A stretch of 64,000 nucleotides of DNA from Couchioplanes caeruleus (GCF_023499255.1 NZ_CP092183.1:565501-629500), one strand, 5' to 3'. Counted from the first letter of the stretch, positions 8,702 to 17,918 are shown. The notes: generated from the sequence alone by a model not told the origin. A program made the numbers and translations.

Positions 8702-10348
8702 ATGTCGCATCTCGCCGATCTGCCGGCGCTTCCCCGCCGCCTGGCCGCCCCCGAGCCCGGCTGGACCGAGTCGACCGACGTGCTGGTGGTCGGTTCCGGT
8801 GTGGCGGGCCTGACCGCCGCGCTGCACCTGCGGGAGCAGGGCCTGCACGTCACCGTCGTCACCAAGGTCAACATCGACGACGGGTCGACCCGCTGGGCCC
8901 AGGGCGGCATCGCGGCCGTGCTCGACCCGCTGGACAGTCCCGAGGCGCACGCCTTCGACACCGAGATCGCCGGCGTCGGGCTCTGCGACCCGGCCGCCGT
9001 GCGGGTGCTGGTCGAGGAGGGCCCGGCGCGGATCCGGGAGCTCATGCGCATCGGCGCCGAGTTCGACCGCAACGACGACGGGTCGCTCATGCTGACCCGC
9101 GAGGGCGGGCACCGCGCCGACCGGATCGTGCACGCGGGCGGCGACGCGACGGGCGCGGAGGTCCAGCGCGCGCTGCACGCGGCGGTCCGCCGGGACCCCT
9201 GGATCCGCCTCGTGGAGCACGCGCTGGTGCTCGACCTGCTGCGCACGCCCGACGGCCGGGCCTGCGGCCTCACCCTGCACGTCCTCGGCGAGGGCAGCGA
9301 GGACGGCGTCGGCGCGATCCTGGCCCGCGCGGTCGTGCTCGCCACCGGGGGGATGGGCCAGGTCTTCGCGTCCACCACCAACCCGGCCGTCTCCACCGGC
9401 GACGGCGTCGCGCTCGCGCTGCGCGCCGGCGCCACCGTCACCGACGTGGAGTTCGTCCAGTTCCACCCCACCTCGTTCGTCACCGCCAGCGTGACCTCGG
9501 TGCAGCGGCCACTGATCTCCGAGGCGCTGCGCGGCGAGGGGGCCCACCTGGTCGACGAGTCCGGCAAGCGGTTCATGGTCGGGCAGCACGAACTGGCCGA
9601 GCTGGCCCCGCGCGACGTCGTCGCCAAGGGCATCCACCGGGTGCTGCGGGCCACCGGCGCCGACCACGTCTACCTGGACGCGCGGCACCTCGGCCGCGAG
9701 TTCCTCGAGAAGCGGTTCCCGACGATCGTCGCGTCGACGCGCGGCGCGGGCGTCGACCCGGCCACCGACCTGATCCCGGTCGCGCCCGCCGCCCACTATG
9801 CCTCCGGCGGGGTCCGCACCGACCTGCGTGGCCGCACCTCGATCCGAGGCCTGTACGCGTGCGGCGAGGTCGCCTGCACGGGCGTCCACGGCGCCAACCG
9901 GCTGGCCAGCAACTCGCTGCTGGAAGGCCTGGTCTTCGCCCGCCGCATCGCCGACGACATCGCCCGCGACCTGCCCCCGCAGGCCGACCCGGCACCCGCG
10001 ACGGGCGAGGCGGGCTGGGTGACGGTCCCGGAGATCCGCGGCGAGCTGCAGCGCTCGATGACCCGCGGCGCCGGCGTGCTGCGCTCGGCCGACTCGCTCA
10101 CGGCCACGGCCAAGGAGCTGTCCCGCCTCGGCCAGCAGCACGGCCGGCCGCACAACGCCGCGTGGGAGGCCACCAACCTGCTCACGGTGGCGACGGCGCT
10201 GGTGGCTTCGGCGTACGAGCGCCGCGAGACCCGGGGCTGCCACTGGCGCGAGGACTACCCCAACGCCGCGGACGAGTGGCGCGGGCACCTGCTGGACTCG
10301 ATCGACGCCAAGGGCACGCTGACCCAGACCTTCGAGGAGATGGCATGA
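8702..10348 (+). CDS. nadB: L-aspartate oxidase
   Basis: 548 aa. FAD enzyme that oxidises aspartate to iminoaspartate, the first step of de novo NAD synthesis. It shows the FAD-binding VLVVGSGVAGLTAAL (about 28-42), TRWAQGGIAAV, the EFVQFHPTS segment, the active-site ALRGEGAHLVDESG region and GLYACGEVACTGVHGANRLASNSLLE near residue 385. Quinolinate synthase (nadA), often next to nadB in actinobacteria, is not in this window. The stop overlaps the start of a 54-codon ORF (ATGA) that leads into nadC. Confidence 0.96.
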   Translation: MSHLADLPALPRRLAAPEPGWTESTDVLVVGSGVAGLTAALHLREQGLHVTVVTKVNIDDGSTRWAQGGIAAVLDPLDSPEAHAFDTEIAGVGLCDPAAVRVLVEEGPARIRELMRIGAEFDRNDDGSLMLTREGGHRADRIVHAGGDATGAEVQRALHAAVRRDPWIRLVEHALVLDLLRTPDGRACGLTLHVLGEGSEDGVGAILARAVVLATGGMGQVFASTTNPAVSTGDGVALALRAGATVTDVEFVQFHPTSFVTASVTSVQRPLISEALRGEGAHLVDESGKRFMVGQHELAELAPRDVVAKGIHRVLRATGADHVYLDARHLGREFLEKRFPTIVASTRGAGVDPATDLIPVAPAAHYASGGVRTDLRGRTSIRGLYACGEVACTGVHGANRLASNSLLEGLVFARRIADDIARDLPPQADPAPATGEAGWVTVPEIRGELQRSMTRGAGVLRSADSLTATAKELSRLGQQHGRPHNAAWEATNLLTVATALVASAYERRETRGCHWREDYPNAADEWRGHLLDSIDAKGTLTQTFEEMA

Positions 10349-10509
10349 CCAACCGCACCGCACCACCTGCGAGGAGGGCCGGCGGCGGCTTCCGGCAGCC
10401 GGCAGCCCGCGCGCGGCTTCTCACATCTGTGGCGTGGCCGGCCGCGGGTTCTGCCGGCGGCTTCGACGAGGCAGTACGCGGCGGGATGGCGACGGGAGAG
10501 CGGCGATGA
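10345..10509 (+). CDS. Possible small coupling ORF between nadB and nadC
   Basis: 54 codons, with ATGA overlaps at both ends: its ATG (10345) is within the nadB stop and its TGA (10507-10509) is within the nadC start. The product is Arg/Ala/Gly-rich with no recognised domain. Its third positions are roughly 80% G+C, lower than the flanking genes, so it may not encode a functional protein. Translation through it could couple nadC to nadB. Confidence 0.35.
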   Translation: MTNRTAPPARRAGGGFRQPAARARLLTSVAWPAAGSAGGFDEAVRGGMATGERR

Positions 10510-11360
10510 TCGAGGGCTTGGATCTGGCGGAGGTCGAGCGGGTCGTCTACACGGCGCTGGCCGAGGACCTCGGTGACCCACCCCGGGACGTGACGAGCGA
10601 GGCGACCATCCCGGCCGCGCAGGTCGACACCGCCGAACTGGTCGCCCGGGCGCCGGGCGTGGTGGCGGGCCTGCCCGTCGCCGCCCAGGTGTTCGCGGCC
10701 ACCTCCGGCGGGACGGCCTCGTTCGACCAGGTGGTCGAGGAAGGCACCCGGGTGGTGCGCGGGGACGTGCTCGCCGTGGTCGCCGGCCCCACCCGGTCGC
10801 TGCTGACGGCCGAGCGTACGGCCCTGAACCTGCTGTGCCGCATGTCCGGGGTGGCGACCCACACCCGCAGGTGGGCCGACGAGCTCGCCGGCACCAAGGC
10901 GACCGTGCTCGACACCCGCAAGACCACGCCCGGCCTGCGCGCCCTCGAGAAGTACGCGGTCCGCGTCGGCGGCGGCACGAACAAGCGCATGGGCCTGTAC
11001 GACGTCGCGATGATCAAGGACAACCACAAGCTGGCCGCGGGCAGCATAACGGCCGCGTACAGGCTGGTCCGCGAGCGCTTCCCGGACGTGCCCGTGCAGG
11101 TCGAGGTGACCACGCCGGCCGAGGCTCAGGAGGCGGTCGAGGCGGGCGCGGACTTCCTGCTGTGCGACAACATGCCGCCGGAGCTGCTGCGCTCGGTCGT
11201 GGAGAAGGTGGGCGACCGCGCGGAGCTGGAGGCCACGGGCAACCTCACCCTCGACACGGCCGCCGCGTACGCCGCGACAGGCGTGGACTACCTGTCGGTG
11301 GGCGGCCTGACCCACTCCTCGCCGATCCTCGACATCGCAATGGACCTGCGCGTGAGCTGA
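10506..11360 (+). CDS. nadC: Nicotinate-nucleotide diphosphorylase (carboxylating)
   Basis: 284 aa. Quinolinate phosphoribosyltransferase: it converts quinolinate and PRPP to nicotinate mononucleotide with CO2 release. Landmarks are the N-terminal ALAEDLGDPPRDVTSE, RTALNLLCRMSGVAT, VLDTRKTTPGLR (PRPP site), the KYAVRVGGGTNKRMGLYD stretch with MIKDNH, and FLLCDNMPPE. Start ATG 10506 lies after GGAGAGCGGCG. It follows nadB through a short intervening ORF. Confidence 0.97.
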   Translation: MIEGLDLAEVERVVYTALAEDLGDPPRDVTSEATIPAAQVDTAELVARAPGVVAGLPVAAQVFAATSGGTASFDQVVEEGTRVVRGDVLAVVAGPTRSLLTAERTALNLLCRMSGVATHTRRWADELAGTKATVLDTRKTTPGLRALEKYAVRVGGGTNKRMGLYDVAMIKDNHKLAAGSITAAYRLVRERFPDVPVQVEVTTPAEAQEAVEAGADFLLCDNMPPELLRSVVEKVGDRAELEATGNLTLDTAAAYAATGVDYLSVGGLTHSSPILDIAMDLRVS

Positions 11361-11454
11361 CGCCTTCCCGGCCGAGGCGTCGTGCGGGCGCGCCTCCCTC
11401 CTGGCAGCCGCGGCCCAGGCAGCCGCGTCCGTCGCCGTCCTCGCCCGCCCTACC

Positions 11455-11815
11455 GCCCGTCCTTGGCCGGGCCGGGCCGTCCTGGGCCGGGCCGTCCTCG
11501 GACGGGTCGTCGTGGGCGGGTGCCGTCCTCGCCCGGGCGTCCTGGGCGGATGCTGTCCTCGGCCGGGTCGTCCTGTGCGGCGTGCCGGCTCGCGACGGTG
11601 CTTCGCGGGCCGGGGACGCCGCCGACCTGGCCGGCGGCGTCATCGCGCTACGCGCGGCCGGGCGCGCCGGCGCGTGCCCACCGGGCTGGGCCCGCGTTGG
11701 GTGTCCGCCCCGGGCTGGGCCGCGTTGGGCGTCCGCCCAGGCCTGGGCCCGCGTTGGGCCTCCGCCCGGACTGGGCTTCGTGGGGCGTCCGCCGTGGGCT
11801 GGGTTGCGTTACGCC
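11455..11815 (+). repeat. GC-rich degenerate tandem arrays in the nadC-coaX gap
   Basis: The 645-base gap (11361-12005) contains no convincing gene. From about 11455 to 11580 short GGGCCGTCCT-like units recur. From about 11685 to 11815 a unit GCTGGGCCCGCGTTGGGCGTCC recurs five times with spacing 29, 28, 28 and 28 bases. A long open frame through the region, in frame with coaX, is explained by the repeats and high GC. Confidence 0.6.
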
Positions 11816-11992
11816 TTCACCGAGTCGAGCTGCGTCGTGCGACTCCGTCCGGGTGGGTTGCGTCGCGTGCCTCTGCCCGGGATGGGCTGCACGGTGCGGC
11901 CTTTTCCCGCCGGCGGGGCCCCAGCGCTCGCCTCTGTGCCGGTCGGCGGCGGTGTTGCGGTTGCTGACGCCAACGGCCGTACCCTCGGCGGT

Positions 11993-11998
11993 TAAGGT
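11993..11998 (+). promoter_or_regulatory. TAAGGT, possible -10 of coaX
   Basis: TAAGGT ends 7 nt before GTG 12006 and supports that start against the longer upstream-open frame. Confidence 0.45.
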
Positions 11999-12005
11999 TT
12001 TGATC

Positions 12006-12770
12006 GTGCTTCTGTGCATCGACATCGGCAATACGAACACCGTTCTGGCGACCTTCGACGGCGACAAGATCGTGCACAGCTGGCGGATCAAGACCGATGC
12101 CCGGTCGACCGCCGACGAGCTGGGCCTGATGTTCCGTGGCCTGCTCGCGGGTGACGCCGTCGAGATCACCGGGGTGGCCGCGTGCTCCACAGTGCCGGCC
12201 GCGCTGCGCTCGCTGCGCACGATGCTGGCGCGCTACTACGGGGATCTGCCCAACGTCATCGTGGAACCGGGCGTGAAGACCGGGGTGCAGCTCGCGATCG
12301 ACAATCCGAAGGAGGTCGGCGCCGACCGCGTGGTGAACACGCTGGCCGCGCACGCCCTGTACGGCGGCCCGTCGATCGTCGTGGACTTCGGGACGACCAC
12401 CAACTTCGACGTGATCAGCGCCCGGGGTGAATTCCTCGGCGGGGCGTTCGCGCCCGGAATCGAGATCTCGTTCGACGCGCTCGCCGCCCGGGCCGCGCAG
12501 TTGCGCAAGGTGGAACCGGCCAAGCCGCGCTCGGTCATCGGCAAGAACACGGTCGAATGCCTGCAGTCCGGTCTCTATTACGGCGTCGCCGGTCAGGTCG
12601 ACCGCATCGTCGAGCTGATGGCCGCCGAGCTGGGTTCCCCCGTCCGGTCGGTCATCGCGACCGGCGGTCTCGCCTGGCTGGTCAAGGATGAATGCCACAC
12701 CATCACCGCGCACGAGCCGATGATCACGCTGATCGGGCTCCGCATGGTGTATGAGCGGAATGTGGCTTGA
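12006..12770 (+). CDS. coaX: Type III pantothenate kinase
   Basis: 254 aa. It phosphorylates pantothenate, the first step of CoA synthesis; it therefore uses the product of panC/panD 5 kb upstream. It shows the ASKHA-fold phosphate motif CIDIGNTNTVLATFDG (4-19), GADRVVNTLAAHALYG, the DFGTTTNFDVIS motif and GGAFAPGIEISFDAL. GTG 12006 gives the usual N-terminus MLLCIDIGNTN; a fused longer product would consist of repeat-encoded sequence. Confidence 0.96.
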   Translation: MLLCIDIGNTNTVLATFDGDKIVHSWRIKTDARSTADELGLMFRGLLAGDAVEITGVAACSTVPAALRSLRTMLARYYGDLPNVIVEPGVKTGVQLAIDNPKEVGADRVVNTLAAHALYGGPSIVVDFGTTTNFDVISARGEFLGGAFAPGIEISFDALAARAAQLRKVEPAKPRSVIGKNTVECLQSGLYYGVAGQVDRIVELMAAELGSPVRSVIATGGLAWLVKDECHTITAHEPMITLIGLRMVYERNVA

Positions 12771-12873
12771 TGCCCGACTGGCGCGGTGCGGTCTCGCGTA
12801 CCGTTGTTCCGTAATTGGGAATGCCCGGACGGCGGCGGCGCGCCTGTCGTTTGTGACGCACAGCGACGCGCTC

Positions 12874-12889
12874 GATATAGATCTCTATC
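12874..12889. promoter_or_regulatory. AT-rich imperfect palindrome in the coaX-lsr2 gap
   Basis: GATATAGATCTCTATC, centred on AGATCT with one mismatched pair, is an unusually AT-rich island in a 611-base gap (12771-13381) that otherwise shows no gene. Lsr2 prefers AT-rich DNA, so autoregulation is possible but unproven. Confidence 0.3.
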
Positions 12890-12936
12890 GGCGTATCTCC
12901 ACCCGGTGTTATTTCGACCGGGCGGCCCAACCGCGT

Positions 12937-12965
12937 CCGGCGCCGGTGTTTTGCGCCGGCGCCGG
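12937..12965 (+). terminator. Hairpin downstream of coaX
   Basis: CCGGCGCCGG at 12937-12946 and again at 12956-12965 (the sequence is its own reverse complement) pair around TGTTTTGCG. It is 166 bases past the coaX stop. Confidence 0.45.
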
Positions 12966-13296
12966 GACCGATTTCCTACCCTCGCAGCAACCGCCGGATC
13001 ACTCCAGGTCACCTGGTTCGATGGGCGTCGAGAGGGCCGCCGGGCGGAAGTGACAATCCGTCACCGGCTTTCGTTCGGGGCGGCCGTGGGCCGGCGAAAA
13101 GCTGGACCTTTCCGGGCGCCGGCGGCCGTGGCCGGTGCGAAACCTGGCCGGTCGGGCCGTCGTTTCCCCGGCCGGCCCAACGAATCCGGCCACGCCGCGG
13201 GCCTTTTGGAATCGCTCGGCGATGTCCGGTGTTCGCCCGGCGGGGCATTCGCGAAACGGCGCGGTTGTCCTTCGGGGCGCGGATATCGGGCCCGCA

Positions 13297-13327
13297 TTGA
13301 CGCAACGCGCGGGCATAGCGTTATTGT
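13297..13327 (+). promoter_or_regulatory. Possible lsr2 promoter
   Basis: TTGACG (13297-13302) and TATTGT (13322-13327), separated by 19 bases, lie 55 bases before the lsr2 start. Confidence 0.3.
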
Positions 13328-13381
13328 TCTCGGCAGAGGATTGCCTGACGAGAGAACCTGTGTTCGGGAGGATAACGGCCC

Positions 13382-13735
13382 GTGGCCAAGCAGATCATTC
13401 ACAAGCTGGTCGACGACCTCGACGGCGGTGACGCCGACGAGACCGTCAAGTTCGCCCTCGACGGCATTCAGTATGAGATCGACCTGTCCGACAAGAACGC
13501 GGCGAAATTGCGCGACGTCTTCGCGCCGTACGTCGCCGCCGGGTCGAAGGTCGCCCGCGGCGGGGTGGTCGTGGGAGGCCGGGCGGCCCGCGGACGCGGC
13601 GGTGCCACCGCCGACCGCGAGCAGAACAAGGCCATCCGCGAGTGGGCGAAGAAGAACGGCAAGGAGATCTCCGACCGGGGCCGCATCCCGCAGGAGATCG
13701 TCGACGAGTTCCACGCCAAGGGTCCCGGCCGCTGA
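13382..13735 (+). CDS. lsr2: Lsr2, H-NS-like nucleoid protein
   Basis: 117 aa. A bridging, AT-preferring DNA-binding protein that silences horizontally acquired genes in actinobacteria. The N-terminal dimerisation half begins MAKQIIHKLVDDLDGGDADETV. A basic linker (about 56-75) follows, and the C-terminal domain holds the minor-groove RGR motif (SDRGRIPQEIVDEF, about 96-109). GTG 13382 follows GGGAGGATAACGGCCC. The gene lies between coaX and clpC as in mycobacteria, except that lysS is missing from the interval. Confidence 0.97.
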   Translation: MAKQIIHKLVDDLDGGDADETVKFALDGIQYEIDLSDKNAAKLRDVFAPYVAAGSKVARGGVVVGGRAARGRGGATADREQNKAIREWAKKNGKEISDRGRIPQEIVDEFHAKGPGR

Positions 13736-13755
13736 GCCGCACCCACCGCTCTCCA

Positions 13756-13789
13756 CAGGGTCCGCTGCGCTCCGGCGCGGCGGACCCTG
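13756..13789 (+). terminator. Terminator of lsr2
   Basis: CAGGGTCCGC (13756-13765) and GCGGACCCTG (13780-13789) form a perfect 10-bp stem with a 14-nt loop, 20 bases after the stop. Only a short T run follows. Confidence 0.65.
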
Positions 13790-13825
13790 CTGCTTTCCGC
13801 TCGTCCTGCGCTCGGCTTGCGTAAG

Positions 13826-13866
13826 TTATCCACAGCGGTGGACGACGTTGTCCACAGGCTGTGGAC
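13826..13866. promoter_or_regulatory. DnaA-box cluster between lsr2 and clpC
   Basis: TTATCCACA (13826-13834) and TTGTCCACA (13848-13856) are consensus DnaA boxes on the + strand. TGTGGACGG (13860-13868) is a 7/9 inverted match. The interval 13736-14120 holds no gene, so the cluster lies in the clpC upstream region. No dnaA, dnaN or gyrB is nearby, so this is not the replication origin. Confidence 0.55.
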
Positions 13867-14120
13867 GGCGTCGGGCAGGCCGGTGACGGTGCCGACGATT
13901 TCGCTGTGCGCGTACTCCCCAGGGGTGGGGAACAGCCCCTGAGCGTGCGAAGTTGGGGAAATCATCGGCGCAGGACCTCCCGAGAGGGCTCGAGGGCCCA
14001 GCAGAGTCCTCCGGCGGCGATAGAGTTACAGCACGGGTATCACCGATGCCCGTGCGCTGGCCCCGCCAGCTGTTGAGACAGGCTCAGCATTGGCGCACGG
14101 CACGTGAGGAGCACGAGGGC

Positions 14121-16643
14121 ATGTTCGAGCGGTTCACCGACCGAGCGCGACGGGTTGTCGTCCTGGCCCAAGAAGAGGCCCGGATGCTCAACCACAACTA
14201 CATCGGGACAGAGCACATCCTGCTCGGCCTGATCCACGAGGGCGAAGGTGTTGCCGCGAAGGCTCTGGAGAGCCTCGGCATCTCCCTCGAGGGGGTCCGG
14301 CAGCAGGTTGAGGAGATCATCGGCCAGGGCCAGCAGGCGCCTAGCGGGCACATCCCGTTCACGCCGCGGGCCAAGAAGGTGCTGGAGCTCTCGCTGCGCG
14401 AGGCCCTGCAGCTGGGCCACAACTACATCGGCACGGAGCACATCCTGCTCGGGCTGATCCGCGAGGGCGAGGGCGTCGCCGCCCAGGTGCTGGTCAAGCT
14501 CGGCGCCGACCTCAACCGGGTCCGCCAGCAGGTCATCCAGTTGCTCTCGGGCTACCAGGGCAAGGAGCCGGCCGCGGCCGGTGCCGCGGCGGGCGAGGCC
14601 GCCCCGTCGACGTCGCTGGTGCTCGACCAGTTCGGCCGCAACCTGACCCAGGCCGCCCGCGAGGGCAAGCTCGACCCGGTCATCGGCCGGGAGAAGGAAA
14701 TCGAGCGGGTCATGCAGGTGCTCTCCCGCCGTACCAAGAACAACCCGGTGCTGATCGGCGAGCCGGGCGTCGGCAAGACCGCCGTCGTCGAGGGCCTGTC
14801 GCAGTCCATCGTCAAGGGCGAGGTGCCCGAGACGCTCAAGGACAAGCAGCTCTACACCCTCGACCTGGGCGCGCTGGTCGCCGGTTCCCGCTACCGCGGT
14901 GACTTCGAGGAGCGCCTCAAGAAGGTGCTCAAGGAGATCCGTACGCGCGGCGACATCATCCTGTTCATCGACGAGATCCACACCCTGGTCGGTGCGGGTG
15001 CCGCCGAGGGCGCGATCGACGCCGCCTCCATCCTCAAGCCCATGCTGGCTCGTGGCGAGCTGCAGACCATCGGCGCCACGACCCTGGACGAATACCGCAA
15101 GCACCTCGAGAAGGACGCCGCCCTCGAGCGCCGCTTCCAGCCGATCCAGGTGGGTGAGCCGTCGCTGGCGCACACCATCGAGATCCTCAAGGGCCTGCGC
15201 GACCGCTACGAGGCCCACCACCGGATCAGCATCACCGACGCCGCGCTCGTGGCGGCGGCGACGCTGGCCGACCGGTACATCTCCGACCGGTTCCTGCCGG
15301 ACAAGGCGATCGACCTGATCGACGAGGCCGGCGCCCGGATGCGCATCCGCCGGATGACCGCGCCGCCGGACCTGCGTGACTTCGACGAGCGCATCGCCCA
15401 GGTGCGCCGCGACAAGGAGTCCGCGATCGACGCGCAGGACTTCGAGCGGGCCGCGCAGCTGCGCGACAAGGAGAAGCAGCTGCTGGGCCAGAAGGCGCAG
15501 CGGGAGAAGGAGTGGAAGGCCGGCGACCTCGACGTCGTGTCCGAGGTCGACGACGAGCAGATCGCCGAGGTCCTCGGCAACTGGACCGGCATCCCGGTCT
15601 ACAAGCTGACCGAGGAGGAGACCTCCCGCCTGCTGCGCATGGAGGACGAGCTGCACAAGCGCGTCATCGGCCAGGAGGACGCGGTCAAGGCCGTCTCCAA
15701 GGCCATCCGGCGTACGCGGGCCGGCCTCAAGGACCCGAAGCGCCCCTCGGGCTCGTTCATCTTCGCCGGCCCCTCGGGTGTCGGTAAGACCGAGCTCTCC
15801 AAGGCGCTGGCGGAGTTCCTGTTCGGCTCCGAGGACGCGCTGATCCAGCTCGACATGTCGGAGTTCCACGACCGGTACACGGTGTCCCGCCTCGTCGGTG
15901 CGCCCCCCGGATACGTCGGCTACGACGAGGGCGGCCAGCTGACCGAGAAGGTGCGCCGCAAGCCGTTCTCGGTGGTCCTGTTCGACGAGATCGAGAAGGC
16001 CCACCCGGACGTCTTCAACACGCTCCTGCAGATCCTCGAGGACGGCCGCCTGACCGACGGTCAGGGCCGCATCGTGGACTTCAAGAACACGGTCATCATC
16101 CTGACCACGAACCTGGGTACCCGGGACGTGGCCAAGGCGGTGTCGCTGGGCTTCCAGGCCTCCGAGGCCGAGGAGTCCAACTACGAGCGGATGAAGGTCA
16201 AGGTCAACGACGAGCTGAAGCAGCACTTCCGCCCGGAGTTCCTCAACCGCATCGACGACACGATCGTCTTCCACCAGCTCCGCCAGAACGAGATCCTCGA
16301 GATCGTCGACATCTTCACCGCGCGGATCGAAGGCCAGCTCAAGAACAAGGACATGGGTCTCGAGCTGACCGACAACGCGAAGAAGTACCTGGCGAAGAAG
16401 GGCTTCGACCCCGTCCTGGGCGCCCGGCCGCTGCGCCGGACGATCCAGCGGGACCTGGAAGACTCGCTGTCCGAGCAGATCCTCTTCAACGAACTGCGCC
16501 CCGGCCAGATCGTCGTCGTGGACTGCGAGGGCGACCCGGAGAACATCGACAAGTCCAAGCTGGTCTTCAAGGGCGCCGACCGGGGCTCCGTGGTCCCCGA
16601 CGCGGTGCCGGCGGACCTCGGCGCGGCCGCGGCCGACGAGTGA
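14121..16643 (+). CDS. clpC: ClpC AAA+ unfoldase of the Clp protease
   Basis: 840 aa, usual length. It unfolds substrates and feeds them to ClpP in the cytoplasm. In order: two Clp N-terminal repeats, each with [14 protein letters not shown] (about 22-36 and 97-111), Walker A GEPGVGKT (213-220), Walker [12 protein letters not shown], a UVR-type [15 protein letters not shown] middle region (about 438-452), a second Walker A GPSGVGKT (550-557), and the C-terminal D2-small domain. The start [11 protein letters not shown] follows GAGGAGCACGAGGGC. Upstream in-frame extension to 13953 is not conserved-looking. A strong terminator follows. Confidence 0.98.
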   Translation: MFERFTDRARRVVVLAQEEARMLNHNYIGTEHILLGLIHEGEGVAAKALESLGISLEGVRQQVEEIIGQGQQAPSGHIPFTPRAKKVLELSLREALQLGHNYIGTEHILLGLIREGEGVAAQVLVKLGADLNRVRQQVIQLLSGYQGKEPAAAGAAAGEAAPSTSLVLDQFGRNLTQAAREGKLDPVIGREKEIERVMQVLSRRTKNNPVLIGEPGVGKTAVVEGLSQSIVKGEVPETLKDKQLYTLDLGALVAGSRYRGDFEERLKKVLKEIRTRGDIILFIDEIHTLVGAGAAEGAIDAASILKPMLARGELQTIGATTLDEYRKHLEKDAALERRFQPIQVGEPSLAHTIEILKGLRDRYEAHHRISITDAALVAAATLADRYISDRFLPDKAIDLIDEAGARMRIRRMTAPPDLRDFDERIAQVRRDKESAIDAQDFERAAQLRDKEKQLLGQKAQREKEWKAGDLDVVSEVDDEQIAEVLGNWTGIPVYKLTEEETSRLLRMEDELHKRVIGQEDAVKAVSKAIRRTRAGLKDPKRPSGSFIFAGPSGVGKTELSKALAEFLFGSEDALIQLDMSEFHDRYTVSRLVGAPPGYVGYDEGGQLTEKVRRKPFSVVLFDEIEKAHPDVFNTLLQILEDGRLTDGQGRIVDFKNTVIILTTNLGTRDVAKAVSLGFQASEAEESNYERMKVKVNDELKQHFRPEFLNRIDDTIVFHQLRQNEILEIVDIFTARIEGQLKNKDMGLELTDNAKKYLAKKGFDPVLGARPLRRTIQRDLEDSLSEQILFNELRPGQIVVVDCEGDPENIDKSKLVFKGADRGSVVPDAVPADLGAAAADE

Positions 16644-16670
16644 CCTCCGCCTGACCGGCAGGAACGGGTG

Positions 16671-16700
16671 AACGGCCCGGCGCTTCGGCGCCGGGCCGTT
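16671..16700 (+). terminator. Strong terminator of clpC
   Basis: AACGGCCCGGCGC (16671-16683), loop TTCG and GCGCCGGGCCGTT (16688-16700) make a perfect 13-bp stem with a stable tetraloop, followed by TTCGCG. Confidence 0.9.
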
Positions 16701-17064
16701 TCGCGTCCCGGTCCTTTCGGCGTCTGGCGGCCGACCGGCCGGGGCGATCCGAGGAGTCGGGGTGCTGTGGCGTGGCGAGACGGGCGCTCGGTGGACGGCT
16801 GGCTGGCTGGGGACTCTGGCCAGGCGGGACCTGCCCTCGGGGTCTGGCCGGTTCGGCGGTCGGTCGGGACCGGTTCGTCTGAGTGGGTGGCGCACCGGTC
16901 CGTGCGGGGACCGGTTCCTTTGAGTGGCCCGTGCCGGACAAGTTCCCGCTGACCGTCGGCGGCGCACGGCACCCGGTCGCCCGCGGCATCAGCGGGTCGG
17001 CGGCGACCGCTGGCCGAGGGGATGCGGGGGTCGCTCGGCCGCGGCCCGCGTTGGCCGGCGCGCC

Positions 17065-17200
17065 CACCCGCGGCCTGGGGAAAACCCGGCCGACCGGCGA
17101 CCGGCGCGTCCACCCGCGGCCTGGGGAAAACCCGGCCGACCGGCGACCGGCGCGTCCACCCGCGGCCTGAGGAAAACCCGGCCGACCGGCGACAGCCGCG
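17065..17200 (+). repeat. 46-bp tandem repeat, about 3 copies, in the clpC-HIT gap
   Basis: Units beginning CACCCGCGGCCTGGGGAAAA start at 17065, 17111 and 17157. The first two are identical; the third has a GAGG variant and decays near 17195. A 46-base period cannot preserve a reading frame. Upstream, from 16866, GGGACCGGTTC recurs twice at 41-base spacing. The gap 16701-17231 shows no gene. Confidence 0.85.
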
Positions 17201-17231
17201 GGGTTGCCGGCGCCCGGTACGGATGGACGAC

Positions 17232-17693
17232 ATGACCGACTGGCGTGACGACCGCATCGGCTCCGCGCACCGGGGCCGGAACCCGACCGTGCTAGGCCGG
17301 CTCCCCGAGAGCTTCGCCGTGATCGGGGACGTCCAGTGGCTCCCCGGGTACTGCGTCCTGCTGACCGACGACCCGGCAGTGTCGCGGCTCAGTGACCTGC
17401 CGCGCGCACGGCGTCTGGCGTACTTGGAGAGCATGGACCGTCTCGGCGCCGCCGTGGAGCGCGCCTGCGCGGAGCTCGACCCGGGGTTCCGCCGGATCAA
17501 CCTGGAGATCCTCGGCAACGCCGACCCGTACCTGCACGCGCATGTCTGGCCCCGGTACGACTGGGAGCCGCCGGAGCTGCGGCGGCGGCCGGTCTGGCTG
17601 TACCCGAGGGAGCGGTGGCGGGATCCGGCTCATGCGCTCGGGGCGGCGCACGACGAGATCCGGGCTGCTATAACCCGCCACCTGGGATTCTGA
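17232..17693 (+). CDS. HIT-like nucleotide hydrolase/transferase family protein
   Basis: 153 aa. The core LPGYCVLL (about 37-44) and NLEILGNADPYLHAHVWPRY (about 92-111) fit the HIT fold. In the HxHxH triad the first His is Tyr (YLHAHVWPR), while the middle, nucleophilic His and the last His remain, so activity is plausible. The substrate could be a dinucleoside polyphosphate or AMP conjugate. ATG 17232 has GGATGGA upstream; ATG 17223 is an alternative. Its 3' end lies opposite the end of a truncated ABC-transporter frame on the other strand. Confidence 0.6.
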   Translation: MTDWRDDRIGSAHRGRNPTVLGRLPESFAVIGDVQWLPGYCVLLTDDPAVSRLSDLPRARRLAYLESMDRLGAAVERACAELDPGFRRINLEILGNADPYLHAHVWPRYDWEPPELRRRPVWLYPRERWRDPAHALGAAHDEIRAAITRHLGF

Positions 17694-17699
17694 CCGCTG

Positions 17700-17829
17700 T
17701 CCAGCCACCCCGCGGCAGGTCGAGGTCCACGGCGTCGACGGCGCGTACGGCCGCCGCCCCCTTGCCGTACACCTTGGTGACACCGCGCAGGGAGACGGCG
17801 GTGGCGGTCGCAGCAGTCGTCGTGGTCAC
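17700..17829 (-). pseudogene. Truncated ABC transporter ATPase, N-terminus only
   Basis: From GTG 17829 the minus strand reads about 43 codons like the start of a MacB/LolD-type ATPase: AVSLRGVTKVYGKGAAAVRA followed by VDAVDLDLPRG. The match ends just before the place where Walker A should come, and the frame closes at TAG 17668-17670 within the tail of the HIT gene. The rest of the ATPase and any permease are absent. It looks like a deletion remnant; a short functional peptide is unlikely. Confidence 0.7.
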
Positions 17830-17918
17830 GTCACGACGCTATGGCCGCGTACGCGTGAAGTCGTTGCGGCGAACCCTCAGCCCGGGGAGGGCTGTCCCCC
17901 TAACCCGGCAGGACCGGC

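Noticed and set aside
11382..12770. A 462-codon frame fusing the repeat region to coaX
   Set aside because: The upstream 208 codons are repeat-encoded low-complexity sequence. GTG 12006 with a TAAGGT box gives the normal coaX start.
13826..13868. Replication origin
   Set aside because: Only two exact DnaA boxes are present and no dnaA, dnaN or gyr genes are nearby.
14040..16967. A 975-codon open frame antisense to clpC
   Set aside because: It mirrors clpC codon bias, has no start context or recognisable domain, and is typical of shadow frames in very GC-rich DNA. Similar long antisense frames over nadB (8558-10366) and the fumarase (56498-58354) are rejected for the same reason.
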